The translations under genes and the position numbers were made by a program. Below the pieces are notes generated by a model that was not told the DNA's origin, ran no database searches, and worked only from the letters and a program-made list of their open reading frames with translations. This document shows positions 46,899-56,110 of a DNA stretch of 64,000 nucleotides, piece by piece. This stretch comes from Aequorivita echinoideorum (GTDB taxonomy: Bacteria > Bacteroidota > Bacteroidia > Flavobacteriales > Flavobacteriaceae), in contig NZ_JAHCTB010000001.1 of assembly GCF_018476645.1 (NCBI RefSeq), positions 372,001 through 436,000 of the forward strand, in the 5' to 3' direction. Within the stretch, counting starts at the first letter, position 1, and the number at the start of each line of letters is the position of its first letter.

Positions 46899-47360
46899 AT
46901 GTTCAAGATATATTCACGCTTTGGTATTTGGATTGCCGTAATATTAATCGCCTATTTTCTGCTTTTGAAAATTGTCGGTCTTCACCAATATCCCGTTTTG
47001 AGTGCGGCAAACGGACTTATTTATGCAATAGGTCTATACATGGCGATGAAAACATACCGTTCCAGAAAGACCACAAGATTAAAATATGAAAAAGGATTTG
47101 AAGTTGGCCTTTTCTGCGGTGGCATTGCCACCATTTTGTTTACCATTTTTATGGCGATCTACATGTACCAAATTGATGGGGAATTTGCCGCAAATATTAT
47201 GGAATCTTGGGATCTTGAATATGATCTTGGCACTTTAATGCTCCTTATATCATTATTAATCATGGGTTTTGCCACTACTCTTGTATTGACATTGGCTTTT
47301 ATGCAACTTCTCAAAAATTCATGGAATACCCCGGACGGCAATAGAAACACAATGAAATAA
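46899..47360 (+). CDS. DUF4199 membrane protein
   Basis: This 153-residue inner-membrane protein has four hydrophobic helices at about residues 8-25, 30-47, 68-90 and 110-135. The motif KTTRLKYEKGFEVGLFCGG between helices two and three is typical of DUF4199. No function is established for the family, which is common in Bacteroidetes. Confidence 0.85.
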   Translation: MFKIYSRFGIWIAVILIAYFLLLKIVGLHQYPVLSAANGLIYAIGLYMAMKTYRSRKTTRLKYEKGFEVGLFCGGIATILFTIFMAIYMYQIDGEFAANIMESWDLEYDLGTLMLLISLLIMGFATTLVLTLAFMQLLKNSWNTPDGNRNTMK

Positions 47361-47437
47361 TTCAGTATTTTATGAATTAAATATTGTCTTCGAAATACTT
47401 TACCTCCTTGGCTCCGAAAAGATTAAATAAAAACACT

Positions 47438-47467
47438 TTGTTGTTTAGTTTTTAAAAATTATATTTG
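47438..47467 (+). promoter_or_regulatory. rplU-rpmA promoter and leader hairpin
   Basis: TTG (47438-47440), a 19-nt spacer and TATATTTG (47460-47467) form a near-consensus promoter. The leader of about 55 nt carries a hairpin TTTACC-GGAC-GGTAAA (47476-47491), a candidate site for feedback control by L21, though this is inference. Confidence 0.75.
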
Positions 47468-47526
47468 CACCCGCTTTTACCGGACGGTAAAGGCATTTTG
47501 TTTAACCATTTTATAAACGATTCGCT

Positions 47527-48267
47527 ATGTACGCAATTGTAGAGATAGCAGGGCAGCAAGTAAAAGTTGCGAAAGACCAAAAGGTGTATGTTCATCGTTT
47601 ACCAGTAGAAGAAGGAAAAAGTGTTTCTTTTGACAATGTTCTTCTTATAGGTGACGGAGATAATATTACCATAGGCGCCCCGGCTATAAACGGCGCTCTT
47701 ATAGGAGCAAAAGTCGTAAAGCACCTTAAAGGTGATAAAGTTATTGTTTTCAAGAAAAAAAGAAGAAAAGGTTTCCGTAAGAAAAACGGACACCGTCAGT
47801 ATCTTTCTGAAATTATGATTGAAAGCATTGTTGCTTCTGGAGGAAAGAAAGAAGCACAGAAAGAATCAAAGCCTGAGCCCAAAAAAGAAACCGCTAAAAA
47901 AACAGAAGCTAAGCCTGAAACAAAAAAGGCAACCACTTCTAAAAAAGAGGTTGAGGTTAGTGAAAATTTGGTTTCCAGAGCTGAAAAAAGAGCTGAGAGC
48001 GCAAACATCGAAATCAATATCGAGAAAGTGCTTAACAGCATTGGCACTGCGCCAAAATCTGCCGCAGATGACTTAAAATTAATCAATGGAATTGGCCCAG
48101 TTTTCGAAGAGAAATTGAACGAACTTGGTATCTATACCTTTGAGCAAATCAGCAAACTTAAAGCTGCAGACCGCGATGAACTTTCAAGTATCGATGGAAT
48201 AACCCGCGAAAAAATCGAGGCCGATGAGTGGGTAAAGCAGGCAAAAGAATTGTTGAAGAACAAATAA
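47527..48267 (+). CDS. rplU: Ribosomal protein L21 with C-terminal helix-hairpin-helix extension
   Basis: This 246-residue protein is L21 (bL21, normally about 103 residues) in residues 1-101: MYAIVEIAGQQVKV, VLLIGDGDNITIGAP, KKKRRKGFRKKNGHRQ. A Lys/Glu/Pro-rich linker (about 110-165) is followed by a helix-hairpin-helix domain (about 182-246): LKLINGIGPVFEEKL and SSIDGITREKI. The extension is seen in some Flavobacteria; its role is not known to me. rpmA follows 31 nt later. Confidence 0.95.
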   Translation: MYAIVEIAGQQVKVAKDQKVYVHRLPVEEGKSVSFDNVLLIGDGDNITIGAPAINGALIGAKVVKHLKGDKVIVFKKKRRKGFRKKNGHRQYLSEIMIESIVASGGKKEAQKESKPEPKKETAKKTEAKPETKKATTSKKEVEVSENLVSRAEKRAESANIEINIEKVLNSIGTAPKSAADDLKLINGIGPVFEEKLNELGIYTFEQISKLKAADRDELSSIDGITREKIEADEWVKQAKELLKNK

Positions 48268-48298
48268 ACTAAAGTTATTAATTAAAAATCTATAAACC

Positions 48299-48562
48299 AT
48301 GGCTCACAAAAAAGGAGTTGGTAGTTCCAAAAACGGTCGCGAATCAGAATCGAAACGTCTTGGCGTTAAGATTTTTGGTGGTCAAGAGGCTATCGCTGGA
48401 AATATCATCGTAAGACAAAGAGGCTATACGCATCACCCTGGTGAGAACGTGTATGGCGGTAAAGATCACACTTTGCACGCAAAAGTGGATGGTGTGGTAA
48501 AATTTACCAAAAAAAGAGATGACAAAAGCTACGTTTCAATTATTCCGAACGCAGAAGCATAG
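48299..48562 (+). CDS. rpmA: Ribosomal protein L27
   Basis: This 87-residue large-subunit protein has the conserved N-terminus [20 protein letters not shown], which reaches the peptidyl-transferase centre, and [20 protein letters not shown]. The N-terminus is not of the cleaved Firmicutes type. It is co-transcribed with rplU and followed by a terminator. Confidence 0.98.
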   Translation: MAHKKGVGSSKNGRESESKRLGVKIFGGQEAIAGNIIVRQRGYTHHPGENVYGGKDHTLHAKVDGVVKFTKKRDDKSYVSIIPNAEA

Positions 48563-48588
48563 TCACTTCATTTATATCTTAAATATTC

Positions 48589-48622
48589 AAAAGCCTTCAC
48601 AACAAACTGTGAGGGCTTTTGT
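48589..48622 (+). terminator. Terminator after rpmA
   Basis: AAAAGCCTTCACA (48589-48601) pairs with TGTGAGGGCTTTT (48608-48620) with one G-T wobble and a 6-nt loop. Confidence 0.9.
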
Positions 48623-48691
48623 ATTTAATTGAATGATTTCGATTCTGCAAATAATATTATTTTAGCAACAAATTGCTTTCAGTCAATAACT

Positions 48692-50896
48692 ATGGTTTTC
48701 AGAATAATCTTTCCTCTTCTTTTACTTTTTTCTTCTATTCACATTGCGGCACAAAATCAAGCCCAAAAATCCGTTACCAATCAAAAAAAAGCGAAGGACT
48801 CCCTTAAGAAACTTCAGGATAAAGTTGATTTTCAACTCTTCGAGGGAAAATATGATTCTGTAGTACTCAATAGCATTGAGAATATAAAATTTGCAGAACG
48901 TTTGGGCGATACCGCTGCCGCATTTTACTCCAGATACATAATGGCAGCCACCTTTATGTACATGGAGGATTTCAAAAATGCACACGAATACACAGAAGCT
49001 TATAAAAATTTTGCCGAGGAAAAAAAGGATACGTTTAAAATGGCTCGTGCCTACAATCTAATGGGCGCACTTTTCGTGAGTGAAAAAAACCATGAAGCTG
49101 CGCTACCCTATTTCCAAAAGGCGCTGCCGCTTTCAAAAAAACTTGGAGACACCATTGAATATTCTATGGTATATTACAATTTATCAGAATCCTACCTCAA
49201 TCAAAATGACAGAAAAAAGGCTATTTCCTTCTTCGAAAAAGCCAAAGCAGGTTTTGATGCCGTGAAATTCAATGGGCTTACCACTGAAATGAAACTGCTG
49301 GAGGGTAAAATAAATTTGGCAAATAACAATCCAGAAACAGCTATTAAAAATTTTGAGATCGCCATTGACTTTGCATTAAAAGGTGAATACAACGATGACA
49401 ATCTTATAGAGGTTTACAAGGAATACAGCAAGGCGCTTTTTGAAAACAAAAATTATAAAGAAGCTTTTCTAATCCGAAAAAAATATGACAGCCTGAATTC
49501 ACTTCAATTTGAAAAAGAAAAGATGATGGCAATGCAGACTGCCAATGCGCAGTTTAGCGTAAACGAATATAAACAACAAGCCAAACAGGCGGAACTGGAG
49601 ACCGAACTTAGCAGACAAAAAGCGCGACAAAGCAGTATTCTCCTTTACATTTTTATAGCAGCTGCCTTTGTTTTGGCCACATTTCTTGTCATTTTGTGGA
49701 TTAATTATAAACGTCGGAAAGTGTTGCTCTTAGATTTAAAGGAGCAAAATAGATTATACCAAATCGCAAAGGAAAAATCTGAAGAACTAGCCAAAGCCAA
49801 AAGCCAATTTTTTTCAACGGTAAGTCACGAATTGCGCACTCCGCTTTATGGCGTTATAGGGTTGAGTACCATTTTACTGGAAGATGAGGGGCTCAAAGAC
49901 CACGAGAAGGATTTAAAACACTTAAAATTTTCTGCAGATTACCTTTTGGCGCTAATTAATGATGTACTCCAGATAAGCAAAATAGAATCAAAAACCTTGG
50001 AGGACGTTCAGATTTCTTTTGATTTGGAAGAACTTATCAATTCCATTGCATCATCTTTTGAATACATTCTTCTTCAGAATAAAAATGAAATTCGATTAAA
50101 TATTTCCGAGGAAATTCCTAGCCCGCTTATTGGGAACCGAATGAAGCTTTCACAAATTTTAATGAATCTTGTGGGCAATGCTTCAAAATTTACAGAAGAA
50201 GGTGTTATTTCAATCATATTAAATTTGGAGAGCGCAACGGATGATTTTGTAACCATTCGTTTTGAAATAAAGGATACCGGCGTGGGAATTCCTTATGAAA
50301 AGCAGCAGACCATTTTTGAGGAATTTCAGCAGGTGGATTCCCACGAATATAAATTTCAGGGTACCGGACTCGGGCTACCCATTGTCAAAAAACTGCTGGA
50401 CAGTGCCAATACAACTATTCATTTAGAAAGTGAGCCGGGGAAGGGTTCTTCTTTCATATTTAATTATACGTTTAAAAAAGGCGTGATAGCTAGCGACGAG
50501 AAAAATGTTTTGGATGAAACAAAATTGCTGGCCGGTAAAAATGTTTTGGTCGTGGATGACAATAGAATCAACCAATTGGTTTCAAAGAAAATTTTAGAAA
50601 ATCACCATTTAAAATGCACGATAGCGAACAACGGCGATGAGGCAATTGAAATTTTGAAAAATACGGAATTTGACCTTGTTTTGATGGACATCAACATGCC
50701 CGGAAAAAATGGCTTGGAAACAACCTTGGAAATAAGAAAATTCAATAAAACCGTACCCATTATTGCGTTAACAGCCGTGGAAGAGGAAAATATGCTTTCC
50801 GCAATTATGGAAAGTGGAATGGATGATATCATGGTGAAACCGTATAACGTGGACAAATTTCTGAAAAAACTATCCAAGCATATTCAAAAAAATTGA
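48692..50896 (+). CDS. Hybrid sensor histidine kinase with TPR sensor
   Basis: This 734-residue kinase starts with a signal peptide or first helix (IFPLLLLFSSIHIAAQ). Tetratricopeptide repeats (about 40-280), a coiled coil, a transmembrane helix (about 315-340), HisKA with His379 (VSHELRTPLYGV), HATPase with DTGVGIP and GTGLGL, and a receiver with Asp666 (VLMDINMPG) follow. The ATG at 48692 begins the hydrophobic segment; a TTG at 48629 would add 21 unlikely residues. No partner regulator is adjacent; no DNA-binding domain is fused, so phosphotransfer goes elsewhere. Confidence 0.93.
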   Translation: MVFRIIFPLLLLFSSIHIAAQNQAQKSVTNQKKAKDSLKKLQDKVDFQLFEGKYDSVVLNSIENIKFAERLGDTAAAFYSRYIMAATFMYMEDFKNAHEYTEAYKNFAEEKKDTFKMARAYNLMGALFVSEKNHEAALPYFQKALPLSKKLGDTIEYSMVYYNLSESYLNQNDRKKAISFFEKAKAGFDAVKFNGLTTEMKLLEGKINLANNNPETAIKNFEIAIDFALKGEYNDDNLIEVYKEYSKALFENKNYKEAFLIRKKYDSLNSLQFEKEKMMAMQTANAQFSVNEYKQQAKQAELETELSRQKARQSSILLYIFIAAAFVLATFLVILWINYKRRKVLLLDLKEQNRLYQIAKEKSEELAKAKSQFFSTVSHELRTPLYGVIGLSTILLEDEGLKDHEKDLKHLKFSADYLLALINDVLQISKIESKTLEDVQISFDLEELINSIASSFEYILLQNKNEIRLNISEEIPSPLIGNRMKLSQILMNLVGNASKFTEEGVISIILNLESATDDFVTIRFEIKDTGVGIPYEKQQTIFEEFQQVDSHEYKFQGTGLGLPIVKKLLDSANTTIHLESEPGKGSSFIFNYTFKKGVIASDEKNVLDETKLLAGKNVLVVDDNRINQLVSKKILENHHLKCTIANNGDEAIEILKNTEFDLVLMDINMPGKNGLETTLEIRKFNKTVPIIALTAVEEENMLSAIMESGMDDIMVKPYNVDKFLKKLSKHIQKN

Positions 50897-50903
50897 GCAC
50901 AAA

Positions 50904-50928
50904 AAATCCCGATCTTAAATCGGGATTT
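50904..50928. terminator. Bidirectional terminator between hybrid kinase and sdhB
   Basis: AAATCCCGAT (50904-50913) pairs exactly with ATCGGGATTT (50919-50928) with a 5-nt loop. It lies between convergent genes. The minus strand has a longer T run (6) than the plus strand (3), so it is the better terminator for sdhB. Confidence 0.85.
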
Positions 50929-50951
50929 CGCATATTAATATGGATTTTGTT

Positions 50952-51698
50952 TTATCCTTTTATACTCGCTCCTAAATATTCACGATTCATTCTTGCAATA
51001 TTTTCCAATGAAATTCCTTTTGGGCACTCAATCTCGCAAGCGCCTGTATTGCTACAATTTCCGAACCCTTCCTTATCCATCTGTGCAACCATATTGAGAA
51101 CGCGTTCTGTTGCTTCGGTTTTTCCCTGTGGCAATAAAGCGAATTGGCTCACCTTTGCTGAAGTAAACAGCATCGCACTCGCATTTTTACAGGCAGCTAC
51201 ACACGCACCGCAACCAATACATGTAGCCGCGTTGAAAGATTCGTCAGCATCGTGCTTATTTACAGGGATTGCATTGGCATCAATAGTGTTTCCAGAAGTA
51301 TTCACCGAAATAAATCCACCCGCCTGCTGAATTCTATCAAACGAACTTCTATCCACTACCAAATCCTTAATTACTGGAAAGGCCGTAGCGCGGAATGGCT
51401 CAATTACAATAGTATCTCCATCCTTGAACATACGCATATGTAGTTGGCACGTAGTAATCAACCTATCTGGGCCGTGCGGCTCACCATTTATTTGTAGTGA
51501 GCAGCTTCCACAAATTCCCTCACGGCAGTCGTGATCAAAAACTACGGGCTCCTCACCTTTGTTTATTAAACCTTCGTTCAATACGTCAAGCATCTCAAGA
51601 AAAGACATATCGCCCTCAATTCCATCGATGGGATATGTTTTTAATTCTCCTTTAGTATTTGCGTTTTTTTGGCGCCAGATTTTTAAAGTAAGTTTCAT
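50952..51698 (-). CDS. sdhB: Succinate dehydrogenase/fumarate reductase iron-sulfur subunit
   Basis: This 248-residue subunit has the [2Fe-2S] cluster cysteines in [12 protein letters not shown] and a later TTC. The [4Fe-4S] and [3Fe-4S] cysteines are in [14 protein letters not shown] and CEIECPKGI. It passes electrons from SdhA to the membrane subunit SdhC in the TCA cycle and respiratory chain. It is the third sdh gene but is separated from sdhA by the inserted four-helix-bundle element. Its ATG lies only 7 bp from the element end. Confidence 0.97.
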   Translation of the reverse strand: MKLTLKIWRQKNANTKGELKTYPIDGIEGDMSFLEMLDVLNEGLINKGEEPVVFDHDCREGICGSCSLQINGEPHGPDRLITTCQLHMRMFKDGDTIVIEPFRATAFPVIKDLVVDRSSFDRIQQAGGFISVNTSGNTIDANAIPVNKHDADESFNAATCIGCGACVAACKNASAMLFTSAKVSQFALLPQGKTEATERVLNMVAQMDKEGFGNCSNTGACEIECPKGISLENIARMNREYLGASIKG

Positions 51699-51705
51699 AT
51701 TATAA

Positions 51706-51728
51706 AGGAATTAGAAATTAGCGAAAAG
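51706..51728 (+). repeat. Left inverted repeat of the IVS-like element
   Basis: This 23-bp sequence starts AGGAATTAGAAATTAGCG and matches the reverse complement of 52110-52132 at 19 of 23 positions. Its outer end lies 7 bp from the sdhB start codon. Confidence 0.7.
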
Positions 51729-51738
51729 CAAAGAGGGA

Positions 51739-52101
51739 TTATTCTCTTTCATTCAAGCTTTTAATCAGTGCATTCAACATTTTGCTAATTTCAATTATTA
51801 AACTTTCAATATTTTTAGTATTTGTAAAAAAATTCAGCTCTGCTGAAATAATTATTTGAGTTTCCAATTCAAACAAAGAACCTCTTGCCGTTCTAAGAAA
51901 TAGAATATAACTTTTTTTTGACATCCTTCCCCACCCTTCTGCAATATTTGATGGGACTGAAACAACCGAACGTCTCATTTGGGAAACCAATCCGTATTTT
52001 TCATCCTCTGGAAAAGAATTGGTGAGCAAGTAAATTTCCTTAACAAGCTTTATGGCTTTTTGCCAAACAATTAATTCTTTATAGGATTTTACAGAGCCCA
52101 T
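51739..52101 (-). CDS. Four-helix bundle protein (23S rRNA intervening-sequence protein family)
   Basis: This 120-residue helical protein belongs to the S23/IVP family: YKELIVWQKAIKLVKEIYLL, the hallmark MRRSVVSVPSNIAEGWGR, and the long fourth helix. Members form pentameric rings of four-helix bundles and are often encoded within 23S rRNA intervening sequences, or elsewhere in Bacteroidetes genomes. A function is not established; RNA or DNA binding through a basic surface is proposed. It starts 8 nt inside the right inverted repeat and ends 10 nt before the left one. All helices are intact, so it is under some selection or recently arrived. Confidence 0.92.
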   Translation of the reverse strand: MGSVKSYKELIVWQKAIKLVKEIYLLTNSFPEDEKYGLVSQMRRSVVSVPSNIAEGWGRMSKKSYILFLRTARGSLFELETQIIISAELNFFTNTKNIESLIIEISKMLNALIKSLNERE

Positions 52102-52109
52102 TTTATTGA

Positions 52110-52132
52110 CTATTCGCTATTCTCTTATTCCT
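52110..52132 (-). repeat. Right inverted repeat of the IVS-like element
   Basis: Read on the minus strand it starts AGGAATAAGAGAATAGCG. Its outer two bases overlap the TAG stop codon of sdhA (52133-52131). Confidence 0.7.
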
Positions 52133-54134
52133 ATTTATAGGAACGTGACTTCACTTCAATATTCTCATAATCCAATTCTTCTTTATGCAGCACCTCGTTT
52201 CCGGGATCTCCGGTGTATTCCCAAGCGGCTACGTACATAAAGTTCTCATCATCGCGCAATGCCTCTCCTTCCTCGGTTTGGTATTCCTCACGAAAATGGC
52301 CACCACAACTCTCATTTCTGTGCAGCGCGTCTTTTGCAAACAATTCGCCCAATTCAAGGAAATCTGCAACACGGGTTGCTTTTTCTAGCTCGCTGTTCAT
52401 TTCGTCCATCCCGCCAGGTACTTTCACATCTTTCCAGAATTCCTCCCGAAGCGCTCTTATTTCAGACATTGCAGACTTCAAATCCTCTGCATTGCGCGCC
52501 ATTCCGCATTTGTCCCACATAATTTTTCCGAGCTTTTTATGGAAATAATCTACGGAATGCGTGCCGTTGTTGTTAACCAATTTATTTAGAAGTTCACGAA
52601 CGCGGCTTTCAGCTTCGTCAAATTCTTTTGTTTCAGTCGAAATTTTTCCTGTTTTAATATCTTTTGAAAGGTAATCACCAATGGTGTACGGCAATACAAA
52701 ATAACCATCCGCAAGACCTTGCATCAACGCCGAAGCACCCAAGCGATTGGCTCCGTGGTCGCTGAAATTAGCTTCACCCGTAACGTAGCAGCCTGGAATC
52801 GTGGATTGCAAATTATAATCTACCCATACACCACCCATTGTATAATGTACCGCGGGATAAATCATCATGGGAGTTTCGTATGGATTTTCATCTACAATTT
52901 TCTCATACATCTGGAAAAGGTTTCCGTATTTGCTTTCAATAACCTGCGTTCCTAATTTTTTAATTTCGGCATCACTTGGATTGTGGTTTCCGTGGATGGC
53001 AGCCTGTTCTTTTCCGTAGCGCTCAATCGCCGAAGCAAAATCCAAATAAACAGCTTCACCTGTTTTATTTACACCATAGCCGGCATCACATCTTTCTTTT
53101 GCGGCACGCGAAGCAACGTCCCGTGGCACCAAGTTTCCAAAAGATGGATATCTTCGTTCCAAATAGTAATCTCTTTCTTCAGCTGAAAGATCAGTGGGTT
53201 TCTTTTTTCCGTTTCTGATTGCTTCCGCATCCTCCTTTTTCTTCGGAACCCAAATTCTTCCATCATTTCGAAGTGATTCAGACATCAAAGTAAGTTTACT
53301 TTGGTGATCTCCGGAAACAGGAATACACGTTGGGTGAATCTGCGTGTAACACGGATTTGCGAAATACGCCCCTCTTTTATGAATTTTCCAAGAAGCGGTT
53401 ACGTTACTTCCCATAGCATTTGTTGAAAGGAAGAAAACATTTCCATAACCACCCGAGGCAATAACCACGGCGTGTGCGGAATGTCTTTCAATTTTACCTG
53501 TTACCAAATCACGCGCTATAATTCCTCTAGCCTTTCCATCCACGATCACCAAATCCAGCATTTCGTGACGGTTGTAAGGTGTTATTTTTCCACGGTTTAT
53601 TTGGCGATTCATGGCAGCATAAGCCCCTAAAAGCAACTGCTGACCAGTTTGGCCCTTCGCGTAAAAAGTTCTTGAAACCAACACCCCTCCAAAAGAGCGG
53701 TTGTCCAGCATTCCACCGTATTCACGCGCAAAGGGAACACCTTGGGCAACGCATTGGTCAATAATATTTGCCGAAACCTCAGCAAGACGATACACGTTTG
53801 CTTCGCGAGAGCGATAATCACCTCCTTTTATGGTATCATAGAATAATCTATAGGTTGAGTCGCCATCGCCTTGATAATTCTTTGCGGCATTGATACCTCC
53901 CTGTGCAGCAATAGAGTGTGCGCGGCGAGGTGAATCTTGATAGCAAAATGTTTTTACGTTGTAACCAAGCTCGGCCAGGGTTGCGGCGGCACTTCCCCCT
54001 GCAAGACCCGTGCCCACCATAATAACATCAATGTTACGTTTGTTGGCGGGGTTAACGAGGTTTATATCGTTTTTATGTTTTGTCCACTTATCGGCTAAGG
54101 GTCCTTTGGGTATTTTGGAATCTAATATCGACAT
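52131..54134 (-). CDS. sdhA: Succinate dehydrogenase/fumarate reductase flavoprotein subunit
   Basis: This 667-residue flavoprotein oxidises succinate. The FAD dinucleotide fold is [38 protein letters not shown] contains the loop near the flavin, and active-site residues are in [17 protein letters not shown] and the late [14 protein letters not shown] and [17 protein letters not shown]. Length and order (sdhC-sdhA-sdhB) are of the Bacteroidetes type B complex. It is 11 bp downstream of sdhC. Confidence 0.98.
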   Translation of the reverse strand: MSILDSKIPKGPLADKWTKHKNDINLVNPANKRNIDVIMVGTGLAGGSAAATLAELGYNVKTFCYQDSPRRAHSIAAQGGINAAKNYQGDGDSTYRLFYDTIKGGDYRSREANVYRLAEVSANIIDQCVAQGVPFAREYGGMLDNRSFGGVLVSRTFYAKGQTGQQLLLGAYAAMNRQINRGKITPYNRHEMLDLVIVDGKARGIIARDLVTGKIERHSAHAVVIASGGYGNVFFLSTNAMGSNVTASWKIHKRGAYFANPCYTQIHPTCIPVSGDHQSKLTLMSESLRNDGRIWVPKKKEDAEAIRNGKKKPTDLSAEERDYYLERRYPSFGNLVPRDVASRAAKERCDAGYGVNKTGEAVYLDFASAIERYGKEQAAIHGNHNPSDAEIKKLGTQVIESKYGNLFQMYEKIVDENPYETPMMIYPAVHYTMGGVWVDYNLQSTIPGCYVTGEANFSDHGANRLGASALMQGLADGYFVLPYTIGDYLSKDIKTGKISTETKEFDEAESRVRELLNKLVNNNGTHSVDYFHKKLGKIMWDKCGMARNAEDLKSAMSEIRALREEFWKDVKVPGGMDEMNSELEKATRVADFLELGELFAKDALHRNESCGGHFREEYQTEEGEALRDDENFMYVAAWEYTGDPGNEVLHKEELDYENIEVKSRSYK

Positions 54135-54145
54135 CGCTTTTTCTT

Positions 54146-54808
54146 TTAGTGGATTTGATTAAAATGAAGGTATAGTGCAATAAATATAAAACCAAGCGGA
54201 ATAGCTATTGCATAAACTTGGGTAAAAGCCCTTAATCCCTTAGAATATTTGTTGTTCCATCCCATACTTTGAAAGGAAGAGGAAAAACCATGCCAAAGGT
54301 GAAGCATCAACAATACAAATGAAACACAGTAAATACCCGTACGAACAGGGCTTCTAAATTTCTCAACCAATTCTGGATAATATCTCGTGGGATCCTCTGG
54401 GTTCGATTCTAAATATTTATACGTTATTTCGTGAAACCAGAAATCGTAAAAGTGAAGTCCCAAAAATGCTAAAACAACCAATCCGGTTACTATCATATAC
54501 CGAGATGCCCAAGTTGAATTTCTATCGCCTTTATAGGATTTGTATTTTATTTTCCGCGCGCTATTATTTTTAATTTCAAGAAAAATTCCCATACAAAAGT
54601 GAAAAATAACGCCAAAAATCAAGATGGGCTGAAGCACACCTTGAACAAGTACATTTGTACCCATAAAATGTGACCAGCTATTGAAGGTATCCGGATTTAT
54701 GACCGATATAACATTGATGGTAAAATGCTGGGCAAGAAAGACCACAAGAAACAAGCCAGAAAGTGCCATAGCTACTTTTCGGGCAATTGAAGAGGATAAT
54801 ATTCCCAT
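54146..54808 (-). CDS. sdhC: Succinate dehydrogenase cytochrome b subunit
   Basis: This 220-residue membrane anchor has five hydrophobic helices. Haem-ligand candidates are the His residues in [26 protein letters not shown] and [12 protein letters not shown]. It resembles the single-subunit, two-haem anchor (type B) of Bacteroidetes and Bacillus. It passes electrons to menaquinone. It is the first gene of the operon and is preceded by a good promoter. Confidence 0.95.
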   Translation of the reverse strand: MGILSSSIARKVAMALSGLFLVVFLAQHFTINVISVINPDTFNSWSHFMGTNVLVQGVLQPILIFGVIFHFCMGIFLEIKNNSARKIKYKSYKGDRNSTWASRYMIVTGLVVLAFLGLHFYDFWFHEITYKYLESNPEDPTRYYPELVEKFRSPVRTGIYCVSFVLLMLHLWHGFSSSFQSMGWNNKYSKGLRAFTQVYAIAIPLGFIFIALYLHFNQIH

Positions 54809-54836
54809 TATTATTTTATTTCAAGAATTGAGAATG

Positions 54837-54867
54837 CAAAAATACACTACGAGACATTGAATGCCAA
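54837..54867 (-). promoter_or_regulatory. sdhCAB promoter
   Basis: On the minus strand TTG (54867-54865), a 20-nt spacer and TATTTTTG (54844-54837) match the Bacteroidetes consensus; the sdhC ATG follows 28 nt later. Confidence 0.75.
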
Positions 54868-54910
54868 AAAAATAGCATTATTACTACACTATTTAGACTT
54901 ATTAAAGCAA

Positions 54911-54935
54911 AAACCACCCAATGGGTGGCTTTTTT
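54911..54935. terminator. Terminator after the T9SS cargo gene
   Basis: CCACCC (54914-54919) and GGGTGG (54923-54928) form a tight hairpin with T runs on both strands. It lies 27 nt after the cargo-protein stop codon on the minus strand. Confidence 0.85.
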
Positions 54936-54954
54936 CTAAGTAATTTAGCAAAAG

Positions 54955-56070
54955 TTATTGTACAACTAATTTTTTAGTGGCCGTGGCATTGTTTTGTGTT
55001 ACACTAATCATATAAACTCCAGCTTTTAATTCAGAAATATTAAGCTCATCTCCTGAAAGAATAGTGCTCAATACTTGTTTTCCTAAAACATCATAAATAA
55101 CAATACTCTTTTCGCCAGATAGTTTAGTTTGAATATTTACTATACCATTTGCAGGATTAGGATATAGATTGAAGTTTGCAATGCTGTTATCATTTACGCC
55201 AGCAATAACATCTTCAAATAATTCTAGAACAAACAATTGATCAGAAGGAGTACCTTGAGATACACCAATAATAACAGAAGTATCTTGGACTAATTCATCT
55301 GTAATAAAAAGACCACCAGCAATACCAGTGTTTCCTGCGGGTTGACCAGATAAGTTATAATCATACACTACGCCAGTTGGATTTCCGGAAGGAAGCTCAA
55401 GTTGTACAACCAAATCTCCCCCACCAACAGCAGTTTGATCGTGAATCCATAAAAAAGGGCCATCTGGGCTAACAAGATCCACTGCTCCGCCATATATGGT
55501 TGTTAAATGTGTAGATTGGGGAATAACTGATATTTCATTTCCGGACATATCAAAAGAAGCTATATCAGAACCAAAATTTCCAGTCCAAAAACCTCCATTG
55601 CCTCCATCAAGAGTAGGATCATAGGCGACCATTCTCGCTGTCGCATCAGTAGATGGCGAAATTGTTATTGCACCAGTATTTGTTCTGGTTGCAGGATCTA
55701 TAATTAATATTTGTGTTGATGCAGTGCCTATATAAATATTTGTGCCATCTGTAGTCATTGATCGAGTTCCTGTAACTCCAGGAATGCTAAATGTTTCTAT
55801 AAAATTACCATTAGAATCGAGAACGTGAATTAAATCTGAAGCCCAAGCCGATATCCAATATTGGTCATTGAAAAATATGACCCCGGCATTACCCTGGGCA
55901 CCTATTTCTGCGCCAATATCATAATTGAAAAGCAAATCAAAAAGTTCATTAGTATCTTCAATTTCATAAGAAGAATTAGTAGTTGGAGCCATTTCTGCAT
56001 TTTGAGCAGCACCTTTTGTAAATATTGTCAAAGACAATACGATCGATAAAGCAAGTAGTTTTTTCATCAT
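54955..56070 (-). CDS. Secreted protein with type IX secretion sorting domain
   Basis: This 371-residue protein has a signal peptide (ending GAAQ), a beta-propeller-like central part (about 45-290, with repeated FWTGNFGSDIASFDMSGNE-like blades) and a C-terminal type A sorting domain. The domain runs from NFNLYPNPANGIVNIQ to GVYMISVTQNNATATKKLVVQ. Such domains direct export through the type IX system and anchoring or release at the surface. GldD, encoded in this window, is part of the gliding/secretion machinery. The ligand or substrate is unknown. Confidence 0.93.
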   Translation of the reverse strand: MMKKLLALSIVLSLTIFTKGAAQNAEMAPTTNSSYEIEDTNELFDLLFNYDIGAEIGAQGNAGVIFFNDQYWISAWASDLIHVLDSNGNFIETFSIPGVTGTRSMTTDGTNIYIGTASTQILIIDPATRTNTGAITISPSTDATARMVAYDPTLDGGNGGFWTGNFGSDIASFDMSGNEISVIPQSTHLTTIYGGAVDLVSPDGPFLWIHDQTAVGGGDLVVQLELPSGNPTGVVYDYNLSGQPAGNTGIAGGLFITDELVQDTSVIIGVSQGTPSDQLFVLELFEDVIAGVNDNSIANFNLYPNPANGIVNIQTKLSGEKSIVIYDVLGKQVLSTILSGDELNISELKAGVYMISVTQNNATATKKLVVQ

Positions 56071-56110
56071 ATTAGTTTTTTAAATTGTTAGAAGCATTAA
56101 ATATAAAAAA

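Larger units (their letters stand above)
51706..52132 (-). mobile_element. Intervening-sequence-like element in the sdh operon
   Basis: A 427-bp unit contains one four-helix-bundle ORF and is bounded by 23-bp imperfect inverted repeats. It sits exactly between the sdhA stop and the sdhB start. This layout is that of intervening sequences found inside 23S rRNA genes, where the repeats pair to a stem containing the ORF. No transposase is present, so any mobility would depend on an outside enzyme or on RNA-level mechanisms. The insertion model is inference. Confidence 0.55.

Noticed and set aside
48629-48691. TTG start for the hybrid kinase at 48629
   Set aside because: The ATG at 48692 directly begins the signal-like hydrophobic segment.
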